DNA of 62,858 bases, taken from positions 1 through 62,858 of the forward strand of contig JBAYVF010000008.1 in assembly GCA_041674705.1 (NCBI GenBank), in the 5' to 3' direction. Below the pieces are notes generated by a model. That model worked only from the letters and a program-made list of their open reading frames with translations, did not search any database and was not told the origin of the DNA. The position numbers were made by a program, and so were the translations under genes. Shown one piece after another: positions 8,214-20,700 of this stretch; position 1 is the stretch's first letter; every line of letters starts with the position of its first letter. Origin of the DNA: Aquincolibacterium sp041674705. GTDB taxonomy: Bacteria; Omnitrophota; Omnitrophia; Omnitrophales; Aquincolibacteriaceae.

Positions 8214-8509
8214 AAATTTGAAAGGCAGGATTTTTTTCGAAGATTTTCCTGCCGCAATTTGGAGCTGTTCCGTTTTTGAAATTAGTTTCTTCAGCTGATT
8301 AAAACGAATTCATTTTAAAAAACTTTTTATCAATACGATAAATATGTTTATTGTGTAAGCCGTTTTTTAGTCAAAAAAAGGTCATTTTTCGTGTTTTCTA
8401 ATGCTATAAGAAATGCTATGGAATGTTAAAAAAGTTCATATTTTTTTAAGGAGTATCATAACCAATTGATTGATAATGGGTTACATCATTAAAAATCTTT
8501 TAGGTTTGC
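8214..8509. other. AT-rich region upstream of giant gene 2, no gene seen
   Basis: This stretch between the hic locus and the promoter of giant gene 2 is clearly more AT-rich than its surroundings and has many A and T runs. No reading frame, RNA gene or strong hairpin was recognised. It may hold regulatory sites. Confidence 0.5.
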
Positions 8510-8538
8510 TTGACTTGGGAGCTTCCATTGGGTATATT
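8510..8538 (+). promoter_or_regulatory. Sigma-70-type promoter of giant gene 2
   Basis: TTGACT (8510-8515) and TATATT (8533-8538) are separated by exactly 17 bases. The leader would be about 100 bases. It ends in CTTTAAGAGAGGA shortly before the ATG at 8646, a sequence nearly repeated before giant gene 3. Confidence 0.75.
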
Positions 8539-8645
8539 TCTATTGAGGTTAGTAAGGCTTTAAAATAAGTTTTATATCGTAGTGACTTAGAAGCTTTGGA
8601 ATACAAGATCAGTTCTAATCGGCTTTAAGAGAGGACGGCAATCCG

Positions 8646-8765
8646 ATGATTAGCTGGCAAACACATAGTTTTAAGCCTTGGCTTAGGACCGTTGCGCTAT
8701 TGACGGTTTGTGTGTTTACCTTCACATCGATTGTTTGGGACGGCGGCATCAACAAAGCTTATGCA
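8646..8765 (+). other. N-terminal signal peptide of giant protein 2
   Basis: Residues 1-40 have a basic N-region (KPWLR), a hydrophobic core (TVALLTVCVFTFTSIV) and a cleavage-like end KAYA before AAPS. This predicts Sec export of what follows, which conflicts with the ATP-dependent motor downstream unless the chain is processed or re-enters the membrane. Confidence 0.8.
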
Positions 8766-11700
8766 GCGGCTCCCAGTCCTTCCAGTCCCACCCCCGTAGA
8801 AACCTTCAAAGCCAATGCCATACTTTCTCTGATCGATCGTCCTGACCTTCCCGATAGTTATGGAACGATCAAGGGAACCTTCAAGGGGAATCGCGACACG
8901 ATCGTGATCGCGATCCAGGACGCGCACATCAACGAAGAAGCCCAACGCAATATCGCCAATATCATTCGTTATTTCTCGGAAAAATATCAGCTCAACCTCG
9001 TGAACCTCGAAGGCGCGAGTGGCGAACTTTACACCGAACTCTTTTCCTTTTTCCCGAATAAAGAAGCCCGCCGGAATGTCGCCGATTATTTCCTGAAAGA
9101 AGGACGCCTTACCGGCCCCGAATATCTCGCCATTGTTGACAAGCCGGCGATGACACTTTTCGGTGTGGAAGATAAAGACCTTTACGAAGAAAACCGCAAA
9201 GCCTACGTGGACGCGCTCCAGTTCAAGGATCGCGATGAAAAGATCCTCGCCGAACTCGATAAGGTCCTTCAAGGGGTAAGCCGTTTTGTGTTCCCGGAAG
9301 AAATGCGTGAGCTGACCCGCCGCCGCGCCGCGTTCCAGGAAGGCGGGCCGGAGCTCGTCGCTTATGTCCGTTATCTTGTGGAGCTGGCCCGTAAGCATAA
9401 TATCGCCTTGGATGAATATCCGGGCATGCATTCCCTGATCGAGCTCGTGGACCTTGAAAAGAAAGTCGATTTTGACAAGGCTGAAAAAGAGACCGATGAA
9501 CTCGTTAATGACATGAAGCGCGTTCTCTCGCGCGAGAAGCTCTCCCGTTTCCTCACCAACACCGTCCACTTCCGCATGAAGAAGATGAAACGCGCCGCCT
9601 ATTACGGCTATCTTCAGGATGAGATCCAGGGGATTAGCGTGGCCCAAACGGGAGGGGAAGACCTGAACACGAAATACGCTAATGTGATCGCCTATATTCA
9701 ATACATGAAACTCTATGACGCGATCGATGTTTCGATCTTTGACGAGATCGAGTTCCTTGAGAAGACCGTCAAGAACAAGCTCTTCACGTCGCCGGAACAG
9801 GTCCAGCTCGATCACATCCTCAGGATCTATGATATCTACTGTAAGATGTTCGACTTTACGCTCACCAAACAGGATGCCGAGTTCTATTACACGTATCAAG
9901 ACGAGTTCAAGTCAGAAACCTTTGTAAGTTTTCTCAACCCGCTCATGTCGAAGTACCACTTCACCTACGGATTGCCGTCCCAAGTGAAGACACTCGATCA
10001 AGATCTGCCGCGTGTGGAGCGCTTCTATAAAGCCGCTCTGGAACGTGATCAGGTGTTGGTCGAGCGAGCGGTTGAGAAAACCTTTGCCACTGGGCAGAAG
10101 ATATCCGCCATCGTCACAGGCGGTTTCCATACGCCCGGGATCGAGAAGTACCTTCGCGAGAAGGACATCTCTTATATCGTCGTCGCCCCGCGCATCACCA
10201 AGGCGATCGACAAGAAAAAGGAAAGCGCGCTCTATGACGCCGCCCTGCGCGAAACCCCGCTCCCGATCGAAAAAGTCCTGACGGAGACATTCCTCCAGCC
10301 CCGGAGCGCCGTTCTGAATGACCCGCGGTTCCAGCTGGCCGCATGGCACATGATCCTGGCGAAGGGAGATAAGCTCGATTTTTCCAGTTTTGATTCCGAT
10401 CGCGTTCTCTACTTTCCGATCGAAATGGCAGCTTCGCTTTTGCGGGCCTCGGACGTTACGACCGCTTTTAAGGAAATCACGGACTCGCTTGCGAAGCTCG
10501 AGGAGAACGCTAGCGCCAGGGACAAGCCGGCGGTGGCAGCCCTGAAAGCATTGCTTGCCAAGTTTAAGCCGGAAAATATCACTGAAGAAGCCGACGGGAA
10601 CAGGACCTTGTGGATGCCGACGGTCGGAGAAGATTTCCTTGCTTTTACATTGCATGGCGAAAAATGGAAAGTGACTGAAGTGAAGGGCGCTATTCCGGGG
10701 TCGCGTCGTTCGATCCCGTCCGGCGAAAAAACAATCTCTCTTTATCGTGTGCGTGGTTTCATGGTTCCGGAGAAGGTGAAGACGGCCCGCGCTGAACTTC
10801 GTATCGGGGATGTTCTAGTTCGGACCGGTGAGCTTCCCATGACGGATGGCTCTGCCGCACTTAAACTTGAACCGACTGCCGGACCCAATCTCAGGCTAGT
10901 CGAGGTGGCGCAGGAAGCGGCCATTAAAGCGTCTCAGACGCAGCAAGAGCTCTATGAGCGCAATCTTGATCGTTATAAAAAATCCGGATTTGAAGTCCCG
11001 ACCCAAAAAGATGCCCAGACGGCGTTCCGCGCTCTTCTTTCAAACGCAAAATCCGGGGACAAGCTCCAAGCGCTGATCGAGACAGGCGCGCCCCAAGCGT
11101 TAAAAGCCGGTCTTATGGACCGCGTTATGATCATCCGGCTTTTAGGCCCACGTTATTCGGCGGATATGATCCGTACGAGAGTTCCGCGTCTTCTTGCCTC
11201 GGATGTCCCGGTGAATACCTACACGATGACTTTCCGGACCGATGCAGACATTGATGTCTATCGCCAGCGTTTGAGTGAACGGCAAGAAGAGGTTTTTGCG
11301 AAAAGCTATGGGGAAGGTCTTGAGCCGTTGATCCGTCAGGAGTTGGAGGGACTTCGCTCCGCCGGTATTACGCCCAACTTGGATACGATGAGAGTCCAGG
11401 TGGAGGCGGGTAAAAAATTAGCGCAGGGATCCTTGTATCGTCTCCCGATGGGTTTTGGTAAGACCCTGGCCTTGCGAGTGGCGGCTCACATGCTTGCCAG
11501 CGAAAGAAATTTTAAAACGGCCGAAGGTAAAGGCGTTCTTGTTTGCACGGTGAATGATGACCTTGCTATGAGGGACGCGACGGCGGCAGGCAAAATACTT
11601 TCGAATTTCGGTCTTCGGGTAGGATTTGTGAAAGATAAAGAGGGCCAGAAAGTCGGCTATATTTTCAACAAAGAGACCGGTGCCCTGACGGAGACTTCAG

Positions 11701-14700
11701 CGGATGAGGTCTATCGAAGCGCTGATGTCATCTATGGGACGGTCGACAAGTTTGTACACAGGTACGAGGACGAGGAGCTCGCGCTCGACGTGACTGACAG
11801 GGTATTCTCGAAACGGCAGTACTTTGTTCTTTTTGACGAGGCCGACGAACCTCTGACTTATCAGCTTATGATGCCGTTTATCGTTTCGGGTGGCGAAAAA
11901 GCCGATGCCGAAAGGATAAGACAGCAGAATATTAGCGCGCGTGAACTTGCAATGGCTATTTATGGCGCCAATGGCGAAGGCGTTAGTCAAGGGATGGTTG
12001 ACATTTCCAAGGAAAAGCAAAAACGGGTTTCGCTGACCCCCAACGGAGCGAATCGCTTGGAAGTTCTTCTGAACGAAAAACAGGTGGAGCTCAAGGAAAA
12101 GTGCGGCTTGGGGGCTGACGTCGTGTTGTGGAAACGCCTGGTCGAGCAGGCTCTTGCGGTCGAGAGGAGTTATAGCCTGGGCACGGATTATCTGATCATA
12201 GGGAAAGAAATCGTCATTATTGGCGAGGATGGCAAACCCCATCCTGGCACGAGGTGGTCGATGGGGCTCCACGCTGCTGTCGAGGCCAAGCATATGAAAG
12301 ACGGAGTCGAGGTTCAGGTCGAGCAGATCACAAGAAACTCCATGATGCTTAAGACGTTCCTTGGTAATAAGAAGCTTATCGCTGATTTTGCGGGCGCCAG
12401 CGGCACCCTTGACGCAGAATTTATGAAGGAAATCCATGGAAAATCCGTTGAAGAGCCCTCCGTAGCGGCCAGTTCCCGTCTTGATACAGACATGATGTAT
12501 GCCGGTGAGGCGTCTAAATGGGAGGCTTTCTTCAAAGAAGTAATTGAGAAAGCCCGCCAAGGGATACCCTTGGTTATTAAAGTCGAGGAAGGAACGGCTT
12601 CCGAGATGGAAGCGAATCTTCGGAAAATGGGGATCCCGTCCGGGGCAGTCATTCGCATATTTGATGCGTCTTCCGAAACCGATATCGCTGAAATAGAAAA
12701 ATTTGGCGGGCAGACGGGCGCTATTACGATCGTGACGAATCGCGGGGGCCGCGGCGTTGATATCAAGCTGGCCGAAGCCTTCAAAAAAGTCAGTGAGGAG
12801 GCAGCCAAAAGCGGCAAGCTGTTCACGGTTTATTCAACCTATATCGACGAGCTGGAGGCCCATGATGTGCAGTTTAGAGGCCGGGCCGCGCGTCGAGGAG
12901 AGTCTGGCCAGTTTAAGGCTTATTGGTCGGTCGAAGACAAGATATTCAAAAAATACGAGGCTCTGCCCGCGGTTCAGGCCGCGTTGGCTGCCATTAAACG
13001 GGAATTCAAGACCGCGGGGGAACCGATCAAAGAAACACGCGAAAAAGGTTCTACGACCGTGACCGATCTTATCGCTGCTTTAAGACGTGCGATCATGAAT
13101 TCGAGAGTCCAGCAGTTCAAACAAGATCAGCCCTTCGAAAAAGAAATGGAAGATCGCAAAGCCGCGTTCCAAAAAATCCGGGAGGCGGTGTTGGCCGGCC
13201 GTTTCGATGATGTCGTTCTCAATGCAGCTATTCCCGGGATCGTCGATCTCGCCCGGCGCGTCAGCAAGGGGAGAGAAGAAGCTTTCAGGAAAGGAATCCT
13301 CGAGTTGATCGACCGGGGTTTTTCCCAATACCTTGATATCGCCGGCAAAGTGAAACATGATCTTTCCCAGGAGATGCAGGAAGATTGGAAAGGGGTCGCC
13401 GCGCAACAGGATCCGTACGTCAAGTTCAGAGATATATCGCTTGCGGCCTACAGGAACGCCCTCGAGTTCATTAATGTTTCGATCGCCCGGAATGCCCCGA
13501 AAGACTGGACGCCCACCGCCACAGCAAAAGCCTTTGGCGTGAAACTCGATACCTTAAAGAGGAAAGCATCCGGATATTTATTCGGCGGAGCTCTTCTGGC
13601 CGGTTCGGTGTGGGTGATCAGTTTTGTGATGCAAGGAGCGAGTTTTATTCAGAAATTGGCGGCAGGGGGTGCCGTCGGCGATATGACCTCAAAACTGGAA
13701 TTTTTGCAAACGCTTTCGACGAACGTGTTCCAGAGCGTCCCTGCAGCGGTTTGGGTGGTTGCCGCGATAGGACTTATAGTTCTCGGATTTACTTTAGCGC
13801 AGACCTATGTGAAGAAATTTTCTCAGAATTATAAAGGATCCAGGAATATGGCCCTGTTTTTCAGAGGGACTGCAACCTGGTCCGAGCGCCTTGGGGCGGT
13901 GGTGTCCATTCCGGTTTCTGTGCTGACCATGCTTAGTTCGATGATGCCCTTGAGTGCGCTGCTCGCTTCGATCGCCGTGCTCGCGTTTCCCGCGACGGCT
14001 TCGTTTCTGATCCCCCTGGTGGTCGCCATGGCTGCGGTAGGGGTTGTCGCAGCGGCGCTTCTTATCGCGGTGAATTACCGCAGCATCAAGGAAACGCGCC
14101 TGGATCAGCCCAGTAATTTTCAACGCGCGATGCGTTCGTTATTGTTCGGGCTTACTTACCTGACGGCGGTCGGGCTGATCGTGATGTTTGTTCCGGGCAT
14201 GCTCTCGGCGGTGTTCGCCGCTGCGGCAATAGGCGTGATCGGCATTCGTGCCCATCAACGGTTCCGGGCGGATTATGGGAAGATTCTTGAGCCATCGATG
14301 CGCGCCAAGGCGGCAGGTTTGGTCGCTGCTGCGGTAGTTTTTACCGGGATTTTCGCCCTGGCATCCTTTGTGGGTTCCGTGGCCGGATTATTTGCAGCGA
14401 TGATGACCGTAGGATCGATCATTCTCATCATTACAACCGGGCTTTATTTTTTCGCTCTTCCTTATATTGCCTCGCGTTTGGCGGCCGTTGAAGCTCAAAC
14501 GATAGGCGGCAAGCACAAAGCTCTTACTCTGAGAGAACTGCTCGAATCCGCGGCTCCGAACGCCCGCGGGATCATCATTGGTGGCAGTGCGGTAGGCGCG
14601 CTTAGCATGAGTGTTGTTGGATTGGCGGGCAGTTTGCCGGTTCTTACGCTGGTGGGGGTGACCCTCGCGGTGATCGGGGCCGGATTTCTATCTGTGGCGG

Positions 14701-17700
14701 GTTTTTTAAATTACAGGAAAAAAGTTTTGGCGTTACGGGCAAAGGGCGAAACTCCGGAGGGTGTTTTTTCGACGCTCCTGGGTACGGACAGCAGGAAGAT
14801 TGTTCAGGGGCTGATGTCCAGTGTGGCGCTTACCGCGGCCCTTCCGTCGATTGGGGCGGGAGCGATGCTTGCCCCGGTAGCCTCTGTAACGCAAAGTATC
14901 TATGCCACCCAGACGAGAGATCAGCTGGTCGAAAATCTCAGCAGTGTTTTTAACATTGCTGTTGCCCCTCAGATTGAGGCGAAAAAACCCGAGGCTGCAC
15001 CGCACACAGGGCTTGCTCCGCCCGTTGCAGACGCTCAAGTCGAAACGGTGCAAAAAGAATTATTGAAGGAGCTGGCAAAAGTGCCGCCGATGGATATGAG
15101 GCGGACACAGCTCGAGGATGCGGTCCGTCAGGCGAAGACGGCTCCGGAATTAGCGAGTCTTACCCAGAGAATCTCGATGATGGTTGCCGCGTCTGAGGCT
15201 GTTGTTACAACTCCCGTGGTGGAAAAAGCGCCGGTGGCAGTCACGGCCGATCAAGATGCAGTTCTTTTTAAAAAGGGTCCGACGGAACCTACCGGTCCTA
15301 CGGGACCCACCGGTCCCACAGGTCCCGGGGGTGGTCCGGGCGGCGGTCCTCCTCCTGGTGGTGGGGGTCCTACAGGTCCGACAGATCTGGGTGGTTTACC
15401 TCCGGGCGCGCTCCCGCCAGGCGGCATCACGGTCCCGATCGATCGCCGAAATGAAGAGAAAGTTGAATTTTCTGAAGAAGCGCTGCGGGCGACCGCAGGG
15501 ACGCTTGGGACCTATGCCGGTCCGTCAATGGTCATGAACGCCAAGGCGAAGGCCGAGCTTGAAAGGATCGACAAACTCGAGGCCCAAGAAAAATCCGCCG
15601 CGGCTCTCGATCAAGCCCGCCTCGAAACGATCAACAGCCGGATCCGTTTCCTGACGCAGGATATTCAGCAAATGAACCGGGATCTGAACGGCGCCGGAAG
15701 TGATGTGACCGAGGCTCTTTCCGCCAAGATCGCAGAGGCTAAGGGTGAGATCACGCGTCTTGAGCAGGAATCTGCGCGTCTTCGTGTGACTCCCAAAGTT
15801 GTGCCGCCTGAAGTGAAAGCTGCGGAAACGCCGAAGGCTATGGCTGTCCCTCCCGCCGCTCCCAGAGCCGAACTCATCAAAGAAGATGCTGCCAAGGCTG
15901 CCGGAGAAGGTGCGACATCCGGGCTGGTGGGTGTTGCTTCGGGGATTCTCGTAGCGTCGGTTGAAATACCCCTGGTAATGAATCAGGCTGAAAAGGATCT
16001 TGCGGACGCGGATCCTGCCCTGTGGCTCTTGAACAGAACGCTCGGAAATAATTTTGCTTTGCGCTGGCAACAGAATGCGAAGGAACAGAGAGAAATCGCG
16101 CTCAAGGCCGTACAGTGGAGGAACTCCATTTTCAAGCTGATGATGAACTTCTCGTGGAATTTTAATCCGCGGGTTTATCACATGAGCCAGAATAAAGTGG
16201 AGATGGCTGAAGGACAGAATATCGATTTTCCTTATAAGTGGGCTAGTGACTCCGAAGGCAATGTTTATCTCCGGCAGTTGGGCGTGGAAGGTCCCAAGGT
16301 GAGTCCGAGAGTGACCGTGATCCAGGACAAAGATCTTGTGTCAGACAAGATGCTGGATCTCGGGGATGTCAGTATTTCGGTAGGCCAATACCTCAATAAT
16401 TTGAATCAGATCCTGAAGTGCCCGGATTTCTGGAAGTATGTCGGCCATGCGCCCGTGGATCCTCTGGAATTTGTCAGTAATGACGCCTACGCCAAGTGGT
16501 CGGGCGTGGCGGGCTATTGGGCATCTCATTACGACACGGTCAAAGGGGAATTCAATAACGCGTCTCTTCCCGAGATCATGAAGGCCTTGGCGGAAACCAA
16601 GGTCAATCTCGAACAGTCTTTGGGCAGGGAACTCGATTTGCAAAATATCAAGGATGCGAGTCTTCTCTCCTGTCTGGCGAAATACAAGATTGAGGGGATC
16701 AATACCGATGAGCTTTTTGGGGAACGTGATAAAGGAAACGTTTTTCTTCTGGCCCAGGCGGAACTAGTCAGCACGCTGACGACTCATTACCGGGGAATCC
16801 TCGAAAAAGAGTTCGAGCGCGAAGATCTGACCCTCCAGTCGATGAAACTGGAAAAGATCGAACAACAGGGCCGGTTCACTACGGAATATCGCGCAATTCA
16901 GGGAGAGATTGTTCAGATAGGCGGCCAGATCACTGATCTGGAGACAATCAGGACTGCCGCAGAAAAGGCGAAGCCGGAGAATATGCTTTTGGAGATCGCC
17001 CGGGCCAAGAGAAATAATGAGCCCATTCCGAGCATTGGATTCGTTCCTTCCGAACAAAATATCAAAGATCTGGACATCGCCATCTCCGACAGAAAAGCGA
17101 AGCTCATTGAGTTGAAGCGCGATCTCTGGAGAAAGGAAAAGGAAATCCGGGATGCGGCCAGTCTTGATATCCACGCAAAGCTTCCCATCGATCTTTCGAA
17201 GATCACGGAGGATCAGATGATGAAGGCCGTCAAGAGTTTGGGGATCGCCGACTATTCTTCGCTTCAGATCCGTCTTTCACAGAATTCCATGGAGATTTTG
17301 CAGAGGAGGATCTCGAATGTCGCGGAGGTCAGCGGCGGCCTTGAATCGATCATTGATGCTTTCAAGATCGGGAATGTCTACAACATCGGGACCGAGGCGG
17401 ATCTCGGCATTTATTTGAAGCTCACGTGGGGCTGGAAAAATCTCCATCAGCGAGGTGTTGAAAAGCAGAAATATGAGAAGTCGGTCTATGAATTTATTGA
17501 TAACGTCCGTTCCGTGCGGCTCAAGCACAACGAAATAAACGCTAAGGTGGAAAGACTCGAGAGGGTTTTGGAGGCCACCCGGCAGTATCTTGATGCCCGC
17601 AAAAAAGCGACGGCTGAAATGGAGAGGCAGTTTTTGAGCCCTGACGGTAACGCTTCGTTAAAAGCGTTGATCTCCGCCCAAGATTCCGTTCGCCAGGCGG

Positions 17701-20700
17701 AGATCCTGGTGCAGGGACTCGAGCAGCTTCTTGCGAATGCAAAGCTCCGTGTCGCCATGTATGAGAATGCTTATGCGGATCTGAAGAAAGCCTTCCAGGC
17801 TGAGGAGAAGACGTTTGCGAAGATGGAAATTCCGGTCCGGGAACTGGACGAGTGGGTGGGCGAGAAGGGCGGCGTTGAGGTGCCGGTCGCAAAACCCGTT
17901 ACGCTTACGAATCCATCCATTCAGGAGCTGGTAGGGCTTTCGCAAAGTAAGATTGATTTGTTCAAAAGAACGGGAACCACCATGAGCGCGGACCACGAGA
18001 CGGTCCAGTGGATTGCGTTCGAAGTTTTGGGGGGGCTGAAGCTTTGGCAGTATGGAAATGCTCAGGATTATATCCAGGGAGATCAAAGCACCTGGATCGG
18101 GCAAGGAAACTTTGGATTCTGGAAGGATCTTATGTTTGGTTCTATGGCGCCGAGGATCCAGGTGGTGGATGCTCCAACGGTCATGCGTCACCTGACAGGA
18201 CAGGTTTCCGATGAAACCCTGGCAGGCCAGGTTGGTCGTGATACGGTCGAGATAGAGTTGATCCATCACAATCAGCGCATTGCCGACCAGGTACGTGAAG
18301 CGGTGCGGCTCCGGACGTCCCTGCAGGATAAGGAGAATCGTCTCCGTAACGAGATCAGTGCCCTGAAAGGGCGCATGAGCGAAGGGGTTAAGGAAATCCG
18401 GGACGCGGGCCTTTTGAGTTCCTCGGAAAATTCGGGACCCCCCCAGAGAATGCAGATTCTTGAAAAAGCAGTGAAGGATTTTTCCGAAAATGAGGCGGAG
18501 ACTGTTAAAAAGCTTTTGCGAGAAACAGGTCTTTCAGAAGAAACGCGAACGAAGTTAACGAAGTTGATGGAAGAGATAGTGAATCTCCGCAAAAAGGGCC
18601 GGACGGTAAGTAGCCTTGAGAATGAGATTGCGAACCTGAAGACGGAGATGAATAAAGGACTTGAGGAGATCCGTGCTGCAGGCTTTTTGAGCCCGAAAGG
18701 AATGAGGGTTTTTGACGAAGCGGTAAAGGATTTTTCCAAAAAGGGGTTTATCGTGGAAGAGGCGGAGAATGTTATAAATCTTTTGGGAGGAGGAACAGGC
18801 CTTTCGAGTAAGAAAGATCAGGAATTGATGTCGGAAATGGCGAATTTCTTCCAGCGGGTGGCGGATGTGGAGACAGCGCGGATGAAATATGACGTCTGCG
18901 TTTTTGAGCTCAAGTCGACGATCGGACTCAGTAACGGAGAAACCCTTATTTTTTCTCCGGATTACAATTTGAACGCACTGGAAGAAGGCTCGGAATTCCT
19001 GAAACCTTATCCCCGGATCCTGGATGCTCAGCTGACGCTCACGAAAGAGGGCCGGGAAAAGATAAATAAATTTTTGGATGAGATCAAACGGGCGATCAAA
19101 AAAGTCAACAAAGTTTCGACCCCCGAAAAACTTAAGGCACAAAAAGAGGGGGTCGTGAGCGCGTTGACGGCGGTCAAGGCGAATCTCGAGGCCGTCCTTT
19201 CCGGGACACGGTCGGCGGAGTCTTCGACGCCGGATCTGCTGACCCAGGCAAGTGTCATGTATCTGGAGGCGGAGCGTCTTTTCGCACAGACCTTCCCCAA
19301 ACGGGGCAACGCCCTTTTCAACAATGCACGGTTGCTGCTTGTGGATATTTCCGGTATCCCGCAGGTGCTTATGGCGGCCCGCCATCTGGGATGGGCAGAT
19401 CGTAATATCGGGATGCGGGATACGTTAAAGTGGGAGCCATTCAGTTTGGGAGCTTTTTTTGGAGTCGGTATAAAAGGAGCAAAAGTGGTTGCGGGTGTGG
19501 CGCCGGATAGCGAATTGCCGGAATATCTTATCGGGAGCACGCTGATCGGTATTCAGAAGGGTTGGCAAAAACTGCTTCCGGAGAAGAAGATTCCGATCGT
19601 GAGTAATTTTTTCCGTAACCTGGCGAACCTCTCCGGAACGAATCCCGAGGGACGTTGGCAGAAGATGCTGGAGTTTCAGACGCGTGCTATGCAGGAGATC
19701 CTTCTCGCCGAAGAACCCACGAATGAACCCCTGAGCCTTAAACAGAAATATAAAGCGGATTATATGGTTTTGGCGGAGTTGGAAGCGCTTTACAGCGCGC
19801 GGATCGATGAGGTCAATGCCCGGGAAGAGAAGGAAGCTCCCTTAAAAAGATTTCAGCAGGCGATGGACAATAACCAGACGATCGCACAGGGCTTTGAAGA
19901 GGACCGGCAAATTCTGACAGAACGTATGAATTACACGAAGAACGTAAAAGACGCGATCGCGTTCCGCATTCGCCTGCTCGGGGGCCCGGATCAGAAGACG
20001 TTGGATCAGGAACTTAATCCGCGTCCCATAATCGAAGGGGAAGTTCGGCAAGGCTCGGTTAAATTTCTCGCGGGTGATTTGAAGGGAGATTTTGACGCCA
20101 ATGCCTTGAAGGGGAACGGGTTAGCGGATGGATGGGACCAAGGGAAGCTTGACGCGATAAGGACGAGGCTTGGGATCGGAGTTGCTGTCACTAAAGAAGA
20201 GTGGGTGGGGGAACTCAACCAGATCCTAAAAGCCAAGATGCGTGTTGCGGATTATCAGGGCCTTCAGCAAAATCCCTTGATCCTGAAAAATCTCGACAGC
20301 GAGATCCAGGGATTACTAGCGAAGGTGCTGGACCCCAAAACGGTCGTGACGACAGAAGCAGAAGCGGAATTAATAAAACAAAAGCTGGATCCAAAACCTC
20401 ACATAACTGAAACAGAATTGGAGCGTCTGAACAGAAAATTATTAGAGGCCGTTTACCCGCAACAAATCGAGAAGACTATTTTTGATAAAGTTCGTTCTGT
20501 GGAAGGCGCCACGGCAGGGAAAGGAATTGGACAGTCTCCCGTACGGGAGGTTAGTTCTCTGGAAGGCGCTAAGGCGCTGAAGTCGGAAACCCTCGAAAGC
20601 CGGATCGAAGAGCTGGAAACGCAACTTGCGGAGAAGGGAAGGTACCTCCCGTATGTGGCAAGCAAAACCCCCGTGAGCCGGCTGTTGAATACCGGGATCT

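Noticed and set aside
8697..9899. A 400-codon open frame on the minus strand within giant gene 2, and many similar minus-strand frames
   Set aside because: They lie opposite frames with recognised domains, contain no known motif and are expected as codon-bias shadows of long GC-rich genes.
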